Counted from the stretch's first letter, positions 1 through 7,236 are shown. The stretch is DNA of 8,876 nucleotides from JAZGBC01 sp036444495 (GCA_036444495.1 JAZGBC010000029.1:1-8876); one strand, 5' to 3'. The notes: generated from the letters alone by a model not told the origin. A program made the numbers and translations.

Positions 1-106
1 CGGATAATATAGGCTGATTTGCCCTAATTTCGACAAAGTTCTAAGTAATTTTCTGACTATGCTAGGGTATTAAGGCCTAGTTTTACCTCGGGCGGAAAAA
101 TCCGAT

Positions 107-272
107 CCGATCCAGAACGGCCTCACGGCTGAGGAGGCCGCGTCCTTCGACCTCCCAACCTCATGCTGAGGAGCTAGCTCAAGCGAGCGTCTCGAAGTAG
201 AGGTTGGCCGGCTCAGGATGAGGGCGGCCGTCTCGAAGCACGAGGCCGCTAGCTGAGATCGGCCCGATCCAG
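107..272. repeat. Cluster of nested palindromic (REP-like) repeats
   Basis: Several overlapping dyads are packed in about 165 bp. CGGCCTC at 118-124 pairs with GAGGCCG at 134-140, and inside it CCTCA (121-125) pairs with TGAGG (130-134). CCAACCTC at 155-162 pairs exactly with GAGGTTGG at 200-207 around a 37-base interior that contains the perfect palindrome GAGCTAGCTC (171-180). CGTCTCGAAG occurs twice as a direct repeat (188-197 and 229-238). GAGGCCG recurs at 242-248. The 9-bp sequence CCGATCCAG flanks the cluster (107-115 and 264-272). The words CTGAGGAG, CTCAGGATGAGG and CGTCTCGAAG resemble a dispersed palindromic repeat I recall from intergenic regions of alphaproteobacterial genomes. 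The family assignment is from memory. The dyads themselves are directly visible. Confidence 0.6.
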
Positions 273-282
273 GGGGTGAGAC

Positions 283-307
283 TCAAACCCTCCACTGGAG
301 GGTTTGA
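283..307 (-). terminator. Perfect inverted repeat, possible terminator of the dehydrogenase gene
   Basis: Two exact 12-base arms (TCAAACCCTCCA and its complement) surround a single central base. Folded as RNA this gives an 11-bp stem with a 3-base loop. It lies 45 bp past the dehydrogenase stop codon, which suits a transcription terminator. However, the bases following it on the minus strand (GTCTCACCCCC) contain no uridine run, so it is not a textbook Rho-independent terminator. It could instead be a 3'-end stabilising hairpin, a protein-binding site or part of the neighbouring repeat cluster. The symmetry is certain; the function is inferred. Confidence 0.45.
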
Positions 308-351
308 CGCTGAGGGGGACTGGCGATGCGTAAATCTAAACGGGAGGGCGC

Positions 352-3300
352 CTAGCTCGTCACCATGGAGCGGAGCTGACGGTTGGCCACGGCCAGCATG
401 GCCAGGTCCGGCCCGCCGCCGGCGGACTGCAGCTCGGCCAGGAGCTGTTCGGTGCGCACGACCAGGGGGACATGGGCCTCGGCCCAGTCATCGATGGCGT
501 TTTCGCTGACACCCAGGTCCCTCCCATTGACGACCCGCGAGGTGAGCTCGCTCTGGCTGCCGTAGAGGTCGTCGACGATCGCGGTCACGGCCAATTTGTC
601 CCAGGCGCTGTCGCTGGGCAGGTGGCCCGCCGCCCGGCGCAGCCAGTCGAAGCCGAAACGCGCGCCGATGGTGAAGTAGGCCCGCCCCACATCCAGAACA
701 GAAACGCCGGCCGCACGCGCGATGTCCACGATGTCGCAGGCCGGCACCAGGAGCCCCAGGCTGGCGACCCGATGGGCCAGGCCGTCCGGCGTGCCCTGCT
801 CCTCGTAGGCAACGGCCTGTTCCTCCAGCACCTTCAAATCGGCCTCGGTGAGCAAGCCCTCCAGGTTATCGCCCAGCTGCGCCACGCCCTCGGCGTAGGT
901 TTCGACCCGCGCCCTGATATCCAGGGGATGACCGCCGTGGCGCAGGAACCAGACCGTGCTGCGCTCGATCAAGCGGCCGCATTCGGCGAGCAGCTTCGCC
1001 TGAAGCGCCGCCGCAACCTTATTGTCCAGCGCCTCGACCGCGCCAAAAAGATCGCCCATGGCGAAGATCTGGCAGGTGATGTCGTAGGCGCGCGCGATCT
1101 CGGCCGGACTTAGGCCGGTCTTTTCCTGAGCCTCGTGCACGAAGGTCACGCCGACCCGGTTCACCATCTCGTTGGTCACCACCGTGGCGATGATCTCGCG
1201 GCGCAGGCGATGGCGCAGGATCTGTTCGCTGAATCGCTCCCGGAGCGGCGCCGGAAAATAGCGCAGAAGGTCCTCGTTCACGCTCGGGTCATCCGGCAGG
1301 TCGGAGGAGAGGAGGTCGTCATAGAGCGTGATCTTGGCATAGGAGGTGAGAACCGAGAGCTCCGGACGGCTCAGGCCGATACCCTTGTTGAAGCGTTCCT
1401 CGATGGTTTCGTCGTCCGGCAGGTATTCGATCGCCCGGTCCAGGTGACCGGCCTTCTCGAGCGCGCGCATGTAGCGCGCCATGCGGTCGAGCAGATGGAC
1501 GCCCAGGGAGTTCGTGACCGTGATCGACTGGGTCTGGAGATAGTTGTCGCGCAGGACCAGATCCCCCACCTCCTCGGTCATTGATTCAAGCAACTGGTCG
1601 CGCTGCTTCCGCGTCATATCGCCCTCGGCCACGATGTCGCCGAGCAGGATCTTGATGTTGACCTCGTGGTCCGAGCAGTCCACCCCGGCGGAGTTGTCGA
1701 TCGAATCGGTGTTGAGCCGGCCCCCGTCCAGGCCGAACTCGATCCGCGCGAGCTGGGTCATGCCCAGGTTGGCGCCCTCGCCCATGACCTTGCAATTCAG
1801 CTCGGCCGCGTCCACGCGCAAGGCGTCGTTCGCCCGGTCGCCCACCTCGGGATGGCTTTCGTGGCTCGCCTTGACATAGGTCCCGATGCCGCCGAACCAG
1901 AGCAGCTCGACGTTGGCCTGGAGCATGGCGTGGATCAACTCGCTGGGCGTGACCTTGTCGCGGGCCAGGCCGAACAGCCTTTTCATTTCGGCCGAGACCT
2001 TGATCGACTTGGCCTTGCGCTCGAAGACCCCGCCGCCCTTTGAGATGAGTTTCGCATCGTAGTCGCTCCAGGCGGAGCGCGGCAGCTCGAACAGGCGCTT
2101 GCGCTCGGCCCAGCTCTTCGCCGGATCGGGCTTGGGATCGACGAAGATGTGCAGGTGGTTGAAGGCGCCTATGAGCTTGATGTGCTTGGACAGCAGCATG
2201 CCGTTGCCGAAAACGTCCCCCGCCATGTCGCCGACGCCGAGCACGGTGAAATCCTCGTTCTGTATGTCCTTGCCGATCTCGCGGAAGTGGCGCTTGACCG
2301 ATTCCCAGGCCCCGCGCGCGGTGATGCCCATTTCCTTGTGGTCGTAGCCGGCCGAGCCGCCGGAGGCGAAGGCGTCGTCCAGCCAGAAGCCGTAGCTGGC
2401 CGAGACCTCGTTGGCGAAGTCGGAGAAGGTCGCCGTACCCTTGTCGGCGGCCACCACCAGATAGGGGTCGTCGCCGTCCCGGCGCACCACGTCGGGCGGC
2501 GGCACGACCACGCTGCCCTTCAGGTTGTCGGTCAGGTCGAGCATGCCGGAGATGAACAGACGGTAGCAGGCGATGCCTTCCTCCCGAAGGGCCTCGCGCC
2601 CGGCGTCCGGCGGCGGCGGCCGCTTGACCACGAAGCCGCCCTTGGAGCCGACCGGCACGATGACCGCGTTCTTCACCTGCTGCGCCTTGGCCAGGCCGAG
2701 GACCTCGGTGCGGAAGTCCTCGCGCCGGTCCGACCAGCGCAAGCCCCCGCGCGCCACCATGCCGAAGCGCAGGTGCACGCCCTCGACCCGCGGGCTGTAG
2801 ACGAATATTTCACGGAACGGCCGGGGCCGGGGCAGCTCGTCCAGCTTGCGCGCGTCGAACTTGAAAACGAGGTAGGGTTTGGGCCCGCCGTCGGCGGCTT
2901 TTTGCGCGAAACTGGTGCGTACGGTCGACTCGATACAATTCAGGAAACGCCGGATGATGCGGTCCTCGTCCAGGTTGGCGACCCCTTCGAGCGCCTGCTC
3001 AATCTGGGACAGGAGCGCCGCGGCGCGTGATTCGGCGCTGTCCTCTCCGTTGCCGGCGGCGCCCGGCACGAAGCGCGCCAGGAACAGGTCGACCAGGTGC
3101 TTGGTGATTTCCGGATTCTTCGCCAGCGTCTGTTCCATATAGGCCTGGCTGAAGAATATGCGGGCCTGGCGCAGGAACTTGCAGTAGGCGCGCAGGATCT
3201 GCACCTCACGCGCGCGCAGGCCGGCGCAGAGCACCAGCTTGTTGAAGCCGTCGTCCTCTACCTCGCCGCGCCAGACCTTGCCGAAGGCGTCGTGAAACAC

Positions 3301-5205
3301 TTCCTTGACTTCGCCCGGATCGATGGCCGCGCCGTCCTCGCTGCGCATGGCGAAGTCGTGCATCCACAAGGTCCGTTCCTCGCCCGCCGGATGCAGGTCA
3401 TAGGGCATCTCGCTGATGACCTTGAGACCCATGTTCTCCAGCATGGGCAGGATGTCCGACAGTGGCACCGGCTCGCCGGGCACGTAGATCTTGAAATGCA
3501 CTTGGTCGTCTTCGGCCTCGAGCGGGCGGTAGAGGCTCAGGGCCAGATCGCCGCTGGCCAGTGCCTCCTCCATGCGTGCGATGTCGAAAGCGGCCGTCTG
3601 CTCGTTGAAATGGTCGGTGTAGCTGGCCGGGAAGGCCGCCCCGTAGCGGCGCAGCAGACGCAGGCCTTGTTCCTCGCCACGGTCTTCGACGAGGGCCTGC
3701 TCCAGACGATCGGCCCAGGAACGGCCGGCCTCGACCAGTTTACGCTCCAACTCCGGAACTTCGACCTCCGGGATCTTGCCCCGGGTGGTCTGGACGATCA
3801 CGTGCAGGCGGGCGAGCGCCTCGTCCGTCAGATGAGTGGCGAAGGAGGCGATGCTGCCCTGATAGGCCTCGGCCAGAATGTCCTGGTATTTGCGGCGCAA
3901 CGCCGTATCGAAGTGGTCGCGCGGGACATAGATCAGGCAGGACACGAAGCGCTCGAAGGGATCCTGGCGCACGAAGAGGGCGATGCGCTGCCGCTCCTGC
4001 AGGTGCAGGATACCCTGGGCCGTGTCCAGCAGGTCATCTTCCTGGATCTGGAACAGCTCGTCCCGCGGGAAGGTTTCCAGGATATGGAGCAGCGCCTTGG
4101 CGTCGTGACTGTTGGGCGGGAAACCGGCCTTGTCGACAACCCGGTCGATCTTCTCGCGCAGCAGGGGAATGCCCCGCGGCGACCGCGAGTAGGCGGTGGA
4201 GGTAAAGAGGCCGGCGAACACCCGTTCGCCCGAGACCGCGCCCTTCTCGTCGAAACACTTGACCGAGACCGTGTCCATGAGCACCGGGCGGTGGACCGTG
4301 GACCGGCGGTTTGACTTGGTGCAGCGCAAGAGCTCCGGCTGCTTGAGAAAGTCGCGCACGTCGGCGGGCAGGCTGCCCAGGTTGCGCAGGCCGTCGAAAA
4401 CCGAGATCTGCTCGTCGCGCAGCACGCCCAGGCCGCTCTTGGGCAGCACCCTGGCCCGCGCTCTCGCCCCCTTGCCCTCGAAGCTGTATTCCCGGTAGCC
4501 CAGATAGGTAAAGTGGTCGTTATCCATCCAGTTCAGGAAGGCGATCCCCTCGGCGATCTCGTGTTCGGGCAGGGCGGGGGGCGCCGTTTCCAGCTTGGCC
4601 ACAATCTCGCGCAGGAGTTCGCGCATGGCGCGCCAGTCCTCGATCGCGCTACGAACATCCGAGAGCACCGCTTCCAGGCCCCGGCGCAGCTCTTTGTGCC
4701 GGTCGCTGGACTGCTCGCTGACCTGAATGTGCATGAAGGATTCGCCGACTGCCGCCTCGGACGCCTGCGCCGATTCGTGAAAGCCGGTGAGCTTGCCCTT
4801 GGCGTCGCGCTCGATGCCCAGGATGGGATGGATCACGAGATAGACCTCGACCCCCAGGCGGTTGAGCTCGGCGGTCACCGAATCGACCAGGAACGGCATG
4901 TCCTCGTTGATGATCTCGACGACCGTATGCGAGGACTTCCAACCGTGATCTTCGGGCCGGGGGTTGTAGACCCGGATCTTGCAGGCGCCCGGCTTGCGCT
5001 GTTGGGCATGCGACCAAAGGGCGATCGCGGCGCCATAAAGGTTGTCGGGGTTTTCGCCCAGAATGTCGTCGGGCGGCACGTGGGCGTAGAAGGCGCGCAG
5101 GAACCGCTCGGCCTGCCGCGCCCGGTCGGCGCCCAGGCGCTCGTGCACCCGCTTGGCGACCTGGTCGATAAGATCCGATTTCAGGCGTTCTGCCTTCCGC
5201 GCCAT
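352..5205 (-). CDS. gdhB: NAD-specific glutamate dehydrogenase, large (about 180 kDa) type
   Basis: This cytoplasmic enzyme oxidatively deaminates L-glutamate to 2-oxoglutarate and ammonia with NAD+, feeding amino-acid nitrogen and carbon into the TCA cycle. The 1617-residue length matches the giant GDH class (Pseudomonas GdhB, Streptomyces GDH-180; the Caulobacter relative is called GdhZ). Seen in order, numbered from the chosen start: an N-terminal ACT-like region (about 85-170, with NEDMPFLVDSVTAELNRLG), further regulatory ACT-type segments to about 640, then the catalytic core with RGGLRWSDRREDFRTEV (819-835), VGSKGGFVVK (852-861, carrying the family's conserved lysines), GDMAGDVFGNGM (992-1003), FNHLHIFVDP (1015-1024), GEGANLG (1142-1148) and NTDSIDNSAGVDCSDHEVN (1165-1183), and a helical C-terminal region. 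The start at 5205 is preferred because AAGGG lies 6 bases upstream and the next residues (ARKAERLKSDL) begin a normal amphipathic helix. An in-frame ATG at 5271 would add 22 residues but has no clear ribosome-binding site. It is transcribed away from the gene at 5418. No frameshift or missing motif was noticed. Confidence 0.96.
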   Translation of the reverse strand: MARKAERLKSDLIDQVAKRVHERLGADRARQAERFLRAFYAHVPPDDILGENPDNLYGAAIALWSHAQQRKPGACKIRVYNPRPEDHGWKSSHTVVEIINEDMPFLVDSVTAELNRLGVEVYLVIHPILGIERDAKGKLTGFHESAQASEAAVGESFMHIQVSEQSSDRHKELRRGLEAVLSDVRSAIEDWRAMRELLREIVAKLETAPPALPEHEIAEGIAFLNWMDNDHFTYLGYREYSFEGKGARARARVLPKSGLGVLRDEQISVFDGLRNLGSLPADVRDFLKQPELLRCTKSNRRSTVHRPVLMDTVSVKCFDEKGAVSGERVFAGLFTSTAYSRSPRGIPLLREKIDRVVDKAGFPPNSHDAKALLHILETFPRDELFQIQEDDLLDTAQGILHLQERQRIALFVRQDPFERFVSCLIYVPRDHFDTALRRKYQDILAEAYQGSIASFATHLTDEALARLHVIVQTTRGKIPEVEVPELERKLVEAGRSWADRLEQALVEDRGEEQGLRLLRRYGAAFPASYTDHFNEQTAAFDIARMEEALASGDLALSLYRPLEAEDDQVHFKIYVPGEPVPLSDILPMLENMGLKVISEMPYDLHPAGEERTLWMHDFAMRSEDGAAIDPGEVKEVFHDAFGKVWRGEVEDDGFNKLVLCAGLRAREVQILRAYCKFLRQARIFFSQAYMEQTLAKNPEITKHLVDLFLARFVPGAAGNGEDSAESRAAALLSQIEQALEGVANLDEDRIIRRFLNCIESTVRTSFAQKAADGGPKPYLVFKFDARKLDELPRPRPFREIFVYSPRVEGVHLRFGMVARGGLRWSDRREDFRTEVLGLAKAQQVKNAVIVPVGSKGGFVVKRPPPPDAGREALREEGIACYRLFISGMLDLTDNLKGSVVVPPPDVVRRDGDDPYLVVAADKGTATFSDFANEVSASYGFWLDDAFASGGSAGYDHKEMGITARGAWESVKRHFREIGKDIQNEDFTVLGVGDMAGDVFGNGMLLSKHIKLIGAFNHLHIFVDPKPDPAKSWAERKRLFELPRSAWSDYDAKLISKGGGVFERKAKSIKVSAEMKRLFGLARDKVTPSELIHAMLQANVELLWFGGIGTYVKASHESHPEVGDRANDALRVDAAELNCKVMGEGANLGMTQLARIEFGLDGGRLNTDSIDNSAGVDCSDHEVNIKILLGDIVAEGDMTRKQRDQLLESMTEEVGDLVLRDNYLQTQSITVTNSLGVHLLDRMARYMRALEKAGHLDRAIEYLPDDETIEERFNKGIGLSRPELSVLTSYAKITLYDDLLSSDLPDDPSVNEDLLRYFPAPLRERFSEQILRHRLRREIIATVVTNEMVNRVGVTFVHEAQEKTGLSPAEIARAYDITCQIFAMGDLFGAVEALDNKVAAALQAKLLAECGRLIERSTVWFLRHGGHPLDIRARVETYAEGVAQLGDNLEGLLTEADLKVLEEQAVAYEEQGTPDGLAHRVASLGLLVPACDIVDIARAAGVSVLDVGRAYFTIGARFGFDWLRRAAGHLPSDSAWDKLAVTAIVDDLYGSQSELTSRVVNGRDLGVSENAIDDWAEAHVPLVVRTEQLLAELQSAGGGPDLAMLAVANRQLRSMVTS

Positions 5206-5211
5206 GGCTTG

Positions 5212-5216
5212 CCCTT
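5212..5216 (-). promoter_or_regulatory. Ribosome-binding site that decides the dehydrogenase start
   Basis: AAGGG on the minus strand sits six bases before the ATG at 5205. The alternative in-frame ATG at 5271 has only a weak GGGTG upstream. This supports the shorter protein. The same AAGGG core precedes the gene at 5418 (8-base spacing) and the YfiR-family gene at 8057 (11-base spacing). Confidence 0.5.
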
Positions 5217-5344
5217 GCCGTGCTATACGCTCATCGCCGCGTGACCGCGCCGGGGGTCCGGCCCGGTCCATTTGACACCCGAAAGGGGGGGCGGGATCAA
5301 GCCGTTATCTTCCCCTTCGGACGTGCAAACGCGGCAAGAGATTA

Positions 5345-5373
5345 TTAACCGCGCCCTGTTTCTATCGCGTTAA
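5345..5373. promoter_or_regulatory. Dyad in the divergent intergenic region (possible operator)
   Basis: TTAACCGCG at 5345-5353 is matched by the inverted CGCGTTAA at 5366-5373; one extra C in the left arm is the only imperfection, and 12 bases separate the arms. It lies in the AT-richer middle of the region between two divergently transcribed genes (dehydrogenase leftward, small membrane protein rightward). On the minus strand a weak promoter-like pair flanks the right arm: TTGAGA (5394-5399), a 17-base gap, then GATTTA (5371-5376). The -10 match is poor. A regulator could act on either gene from here, but nothing in the window identifies it. Confidence 0.3.
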
Positions 5374-5417
5374 ATCCTTATCTGGTTTCGCGCTCTCAAA
5401 GAGCAAGGGCTTATATC

Positions 5418-5768
5418 ATGCTGATGGGTGATGTCCGGGCCGAAGGCCTGCTGCGGGCTTTGGACCCGCAGGTTCGCGACGGTCTAACCGAGCAACAGGA
5501 AAGCGCCATCCGCTCTGCCGCCCGGCAGGATTCCTGGGGAAGCCACCCCGTCGACCTGCGCTTCAGCCTGCCGCTCTTCTTTGGCCGCTACTATGTGGCC
5601 CTGATTGCCGGGGGCGAGCGGCGCAGCGGCGCGCGGCGCGGTGTCGAACGCGCGCGCCATCCCCTGACGGGCATGGCCAACCTGTTGGTGTTGGGCGTGA
5701 TCCTGGGCACCTTCGGCCTGGCGGCGGTCGGCGTGGCGCTGCTGGTGCGGGGCGCAACGCTCTTCTAG
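5418..5768 (+). CDS. Small conserved membrane protein of unknown function
   Basis: The 116-residue product has a charged, hydrophilic N-terminal half, a central block HPVDLRFSLPLFFGRYYVAL (43-62) followed by AGGERRS, a basic stretch (71-80), and one hydrophobic segment at about 87-110 that should span the membrane, ending in RGATLF. The HPVDLR / FGRYY / GGERRS pattern followed by a C-terminal membrane helix is one I associate with small uncharacterised alphaproteobacterial proteins; no function is known to me. The basic stretch before the helix predicts that the N-terminal part is cytoplasmic. The ATG at 5418 is preceded by AAGGG with 8-base spacing; a second ATG two codons later is less well placed. 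The gene is divergent from the dehydrogenase gene and converges with the next gene, 35 bp away. A short hairpin (GCTCT/AGAGC, 5392-5404) lies just before the ribosome-binding site. Confidence 0.82.
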   Translation: MLMGDVRAEGLLRALDPQVRDGLTEQQESAIRSAARQDSWGSHPVDLRFSLPLFFGRYYVALIAGGERRSGARRGVERARHPLTGMANLLVLGVILGTFGLAAVGVALLVRGATLF

Positions 5769-5803
5769 AAGCCGGCAGAAACGGCGCTTCCGGCCCGCCC
5801 CGC

Positions 5804-6064
5804 CTAACGCTGCGCCATGGCGGCGACCATGGAAAAAACGATCATGGGAAGGCCCCAGACGGTCGCCCGGGCCTGGGCGGCCGGACCCCAGAAGTCCGCG
5901 GCCAGGGCGGCCGCGGCCGCCTGGACTGCTTGAAGCGGGTCGCCGGCAGCCAGCGCCGTGGAAACGGCCTGGTTGGCCAGCACGCCATCGGCCACGGCCA
6001 CGCCCAGGATCAGGGTCCAGACGATCATCAGGGCGACCATCAGGAAGAAGACGAAGCGCTGCAT
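5804..6064 (-). CDS. Small two-helix membrane protein, unknown function
   Basis: The 86-residue product has a strongly hydrophobic segment at about 4-26, an alanine/glutamine-rich loop (about 27-66, likely helical), and a second, shorter hydrophobic segment at about 69-83, ending AQR. No family is recognised. The N-terminal segment could alternatively be an uncleaved signal anchor. The best support for a real gene is the ribosome-binding site GGAGG (6074-6078), exactly 9 bases before the ATG, which is the strongest in the window, together with the clear membrane-protein composition. It converges with the gene at 5418-5768. Upstream, 158 bp separate it from the stop of the helix-turn-helix gene on the same strand, so co-transcription is possible but unproven. 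A longer overlapping frame on the same strand (5484-6110) is arginine/proline-rich and runs antisense through the 5418 gene, so it is rejected. Confidence 0.72.
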   Translation of the reverse strand: MQRFVFFLMVALMIVWTLILGVAVADGVLANQAVSTALAAGDPLQAVQAAAAALAADFWGPAAQARATVWGLPMIVFSMVAAMAQR

Positions 6065-6073
6065 GATTCAAGG

Positions 6074-6078
6074 CCTCC
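6074..6078 (-). promoter_or_regulatory. Strong Shine-Dalgarno site (GGAGG)
   Basis: GGAGG on the minus strand lies nine bases before the ATG at 6064. It fixes the start of the 86-residue membrane protein and favours this frame over the overlapping longer frame. Confidence 0.65.
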
Positions 6079-6160
6079 GCGATTTGGCGGCAATGGCAAG
6101 TTGGACACACTTCCTAAGACAGGCGCCCGAGTCGGGAAAAGCCCCTTGCGGGCCGCGCGG

Positions 6161-6172
6161 CGGATCGATCCG
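6161..6172. repeat. Perfect 12-bp palindrome in a 158-bp intergenic gap
   Basis: CGGATCGATCCG is fully self-complementary. A second small dyad, CCCGA/TCGGG around a single base, lies at 6126-6136 in the same gap (6065-6222). Together they lie between the stop of the helix-turn-helix gene and the start of the 86-residue membrane protein on the minus strand. They could form a weak terminator or a regulator site. No uridine run follows either dyad in the direction of transcription. Confidence 0.35.
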
Positions 6173-6222
6173 TAGCCGGGCCTGGACTTATATCCCCCTT
6201 GAATGATCGGGTGGCCGAAGCT

Positions 6223-7236
6223 CTAGGTCTCCTCCGGCTCCTGGTCGTTGCGGCCGCGGAACAGTCGTTTCATGACGCGCCCCGCCTTCTGCCGCTCCTC
6301 GTCGCGCAAACGGGACTGCGCCGCGGGCGTGCCCAATGATCCCTGATCGCCTTCCAGTGTCTCCCGGGGGCCGGCCGGCAAGGGTGACGGTGCGGGGATG
6401 AACGGCTCGTCCTCCTCCAGGTCGCGCAGCGACTGTCCCACCTCCCTGAGGATCTCGGCCAGATCGGCGGCCTCGTCGTCCGTGATCGGCGGCAGCACGT
6501 CCGGGCTCTCGGCATCCGGCGGGCTCGGTTCGGGATCGGTGGGCGGCCGCAGGGCTGCGTCTTCGGGACGCTGGGTCGTGGGGCGCGGGTTGGCCGGAGC
6601 ACTTTCGGGCCGGGTTTGCGCGCCGGCCCGGGGCGGTTGCGGAGCCGGCGGCGCCCCGTCGGGCCGGGTAGCCGCGGGAGACTGCGCGGCACGGACCTTG
6701 GCTTTGGCTTTGGCCTTGGCTTGCGCGAGGCTCCCGGTGACGGCCGGGCGCGGCGGGGACAGGCGCGTCCCCAGGCGGTCGAGAGCGGTCTGCAGTTGCT
6801 GCCGCAGCCCCAGCTCCTGCTGGCGCAGCACCTGTTCGCGCTGTTGCATCTCGCGCAGGTGCTTGAGCTCCTCCATGAGCTGATCGTAGCGCCGGTTCAG
6901 TCGCTCGTTCTCCTTGAGCAATCGGGTCAGCTCCACTTTCTGGAACGCGATGACCACGGGAATCGCCTCTCCCGTGGCCTCTGTCGCGGGCGTGGCGCCC
7001 GGGCCGGCCCCGGAATCCGAACGGACAGACTCGATTTGTTCGTTTTGTTCGGAGGTGGCCCGAACGGGCCATTCGGTCTGTTCGGGCAGGTAGACGTAGA
7101 CCCGGCCGGCCTGCTTGAAGCTCCTGGCTTTCCCCCGTTTCACACGCATACGCAACGCATCGGAGGAGATGCCGAGGCGCGCGGCGGCCGCGCCCAGGGG
7201 CAGGAAAGGTGGGTTAGTTCGTTCGCTCGTGGCCAC
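6223..7236 (-). CDS. Putative DNA-binding protein: helix-turn-helix, coiled coil and disordered tail
   Basis: The 337-residue product is not a recognised named family. Residues 11-50 (LPLGAAAARLGISSDALRMR, then a basic turn and RVYVYL) look like a MerR/excisionase-type helix-turn-helix with a short wing, suggesting DNA binding. An SEQNEQ motif lies at 62-67. Residues about 96-158 are rich in E, L, R and Q with heptad-like leucines, a likely dimerising coiled coil. An alternating lysine-alanine run (173-180) follows, then a proline-rich disordered region (about 160-250), an acidic patch (252-278) and a basic end (MKRLFRGR, 322-329). This HTH-plus-coiled-coil layout recalls KfrA-like or plasmid-associated proteins, but no partition genes are present. 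The start is GTG at 7236; a later in-frame ATG (codon 30) would cut the helix-turn-helix. No Shine-Dalgarno sequence is visible. The start codon lies in a palindrome, suggesting autoregulation. It follows the YfiR-family gene by 83 bp on the same strand. Confidence 0.85.
   Translation of the reverse strand: MATSERTNPPFLPLGAAAARLGISSDALRMRVKRGKARSFKQAGRVYVYLPEQTEWPVRATSEQNEQIESVRSDSGAGPGATPATEATGEAIPVVIAFQKVELTRLLKENERLNRRYDQLMEELKHLREMQQREQVLRQQELGLRQQLQTALDRLGTRLSPPRPAVTGSLAQAKAKAKAKVRAAQSPAATRPDGAPPAPQPPRAGAQTRPESAPANPRPTTQRPEDAALRPPTDPEPSPPDAESPDVLPPITDDEAADLAEILREVGQSLRDLEEDEPFIPAPSPLPAGPRETLEGDQGSLGTPAAQSRLRDEERQKAGRVMKRLFRGRNDQEPEET
6697..6724 (-). repeat. Short in-frame hexamer repeat encoding lysine-alanine
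   Basis: Repeats of TTGGCT / TTGGCC on the plus strand encode alternating Ala-Lys on the minus strand inside the helix-turn-helix gene (residues about 171-180). The repeat unit is six bases, so gain or loss of units keeps the reading frame. Lysine-alanine runs of this sort occur in histone-H1-like and other nucleic-acid-binding tails in bacteria; here that role is only inferred. Confidence 0.6.

Larger units (their letters stand above)
1..351. other. Non-coding region downstream of the dehydrogenase gene
   Basis: No convincing gene lies here. Bases 1-90 are clearly more AT-rich than the rest of the window and contain a small inverted repeat (CTAGG at 62-66, CCTAG at 76-80) followed by TTTTA. 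It could be a weak plus-strand terminator for a gene to the left of the window, but a five-base stem is marginal. Bases about 107-272 hold a cluster of palindromic repeats, and 283-307 is a perfect inverted repeat; both are listed separately. A short open frame starting at 276 on the plus strand overlaps the dehydrogenase gene antisense and has an arginine/proline-rich composition typical of non-coding GC-rich DNA, so it is not called. Confidence 0.6.

Noticed and set aside
3..63. Promoter-like AT-rich words near the left edge (TAATAT, TATGCT, TTGTCG on the minus strand)
   Set aside because: No -35/-10 pair with acceptable spacing and match was found, and there is no gene to the right on the plus strand for it to serve.
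62..85. CTAGG/CCTAG hairpin followed by TTTTA as a plus-strand terminator
   Set aside because: The stem has only five pairs and a nine-base loop, and no plus-strand gene is visible to the left. Too weak to call.
3097..4314. Long plus-strand open frame (405 codons) opposite the dehydrogenase gene
   Set aside because: It is fully antisense to strongly conserved dehydrogenase coding sequence, and its composition is what a GC-rich gene produces on the opposite strand. Other plus-strand frames within 383-5244 are rejected for the same reason.
5206..5271. 22-residue N-terminal extension of the dehydrogenase from an ATG at 5271
   Set aside because: There is no convincing ribosome-binding site before 5271, whereas AAGGG precedes the ATG at 5205. 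The extra residues are Arg/Gly/Pro-rich and unlike a conserved N-terminus. It is not fully excluded.
5484..6110. Alternative minus-strand frame of 208 codons across the two small membrane protein genes
   Set aside because: It runs antisense through the 5418-5768 gene, has low-complexity Arg/Pro/Gly composition, and competes with a frame that has a GGAGG ribosome-binding site and clear membrane helices.
6188..7072. Alternative minus-strand frame of 294 codons overlapping the helix-turn-helix gene
   Set aside because: It is an arginine/proline/glycine-rich frame-shifted shadow with no domain. The overlapping 337-codon frame shows a helix-turn-helix and a coiled coil.
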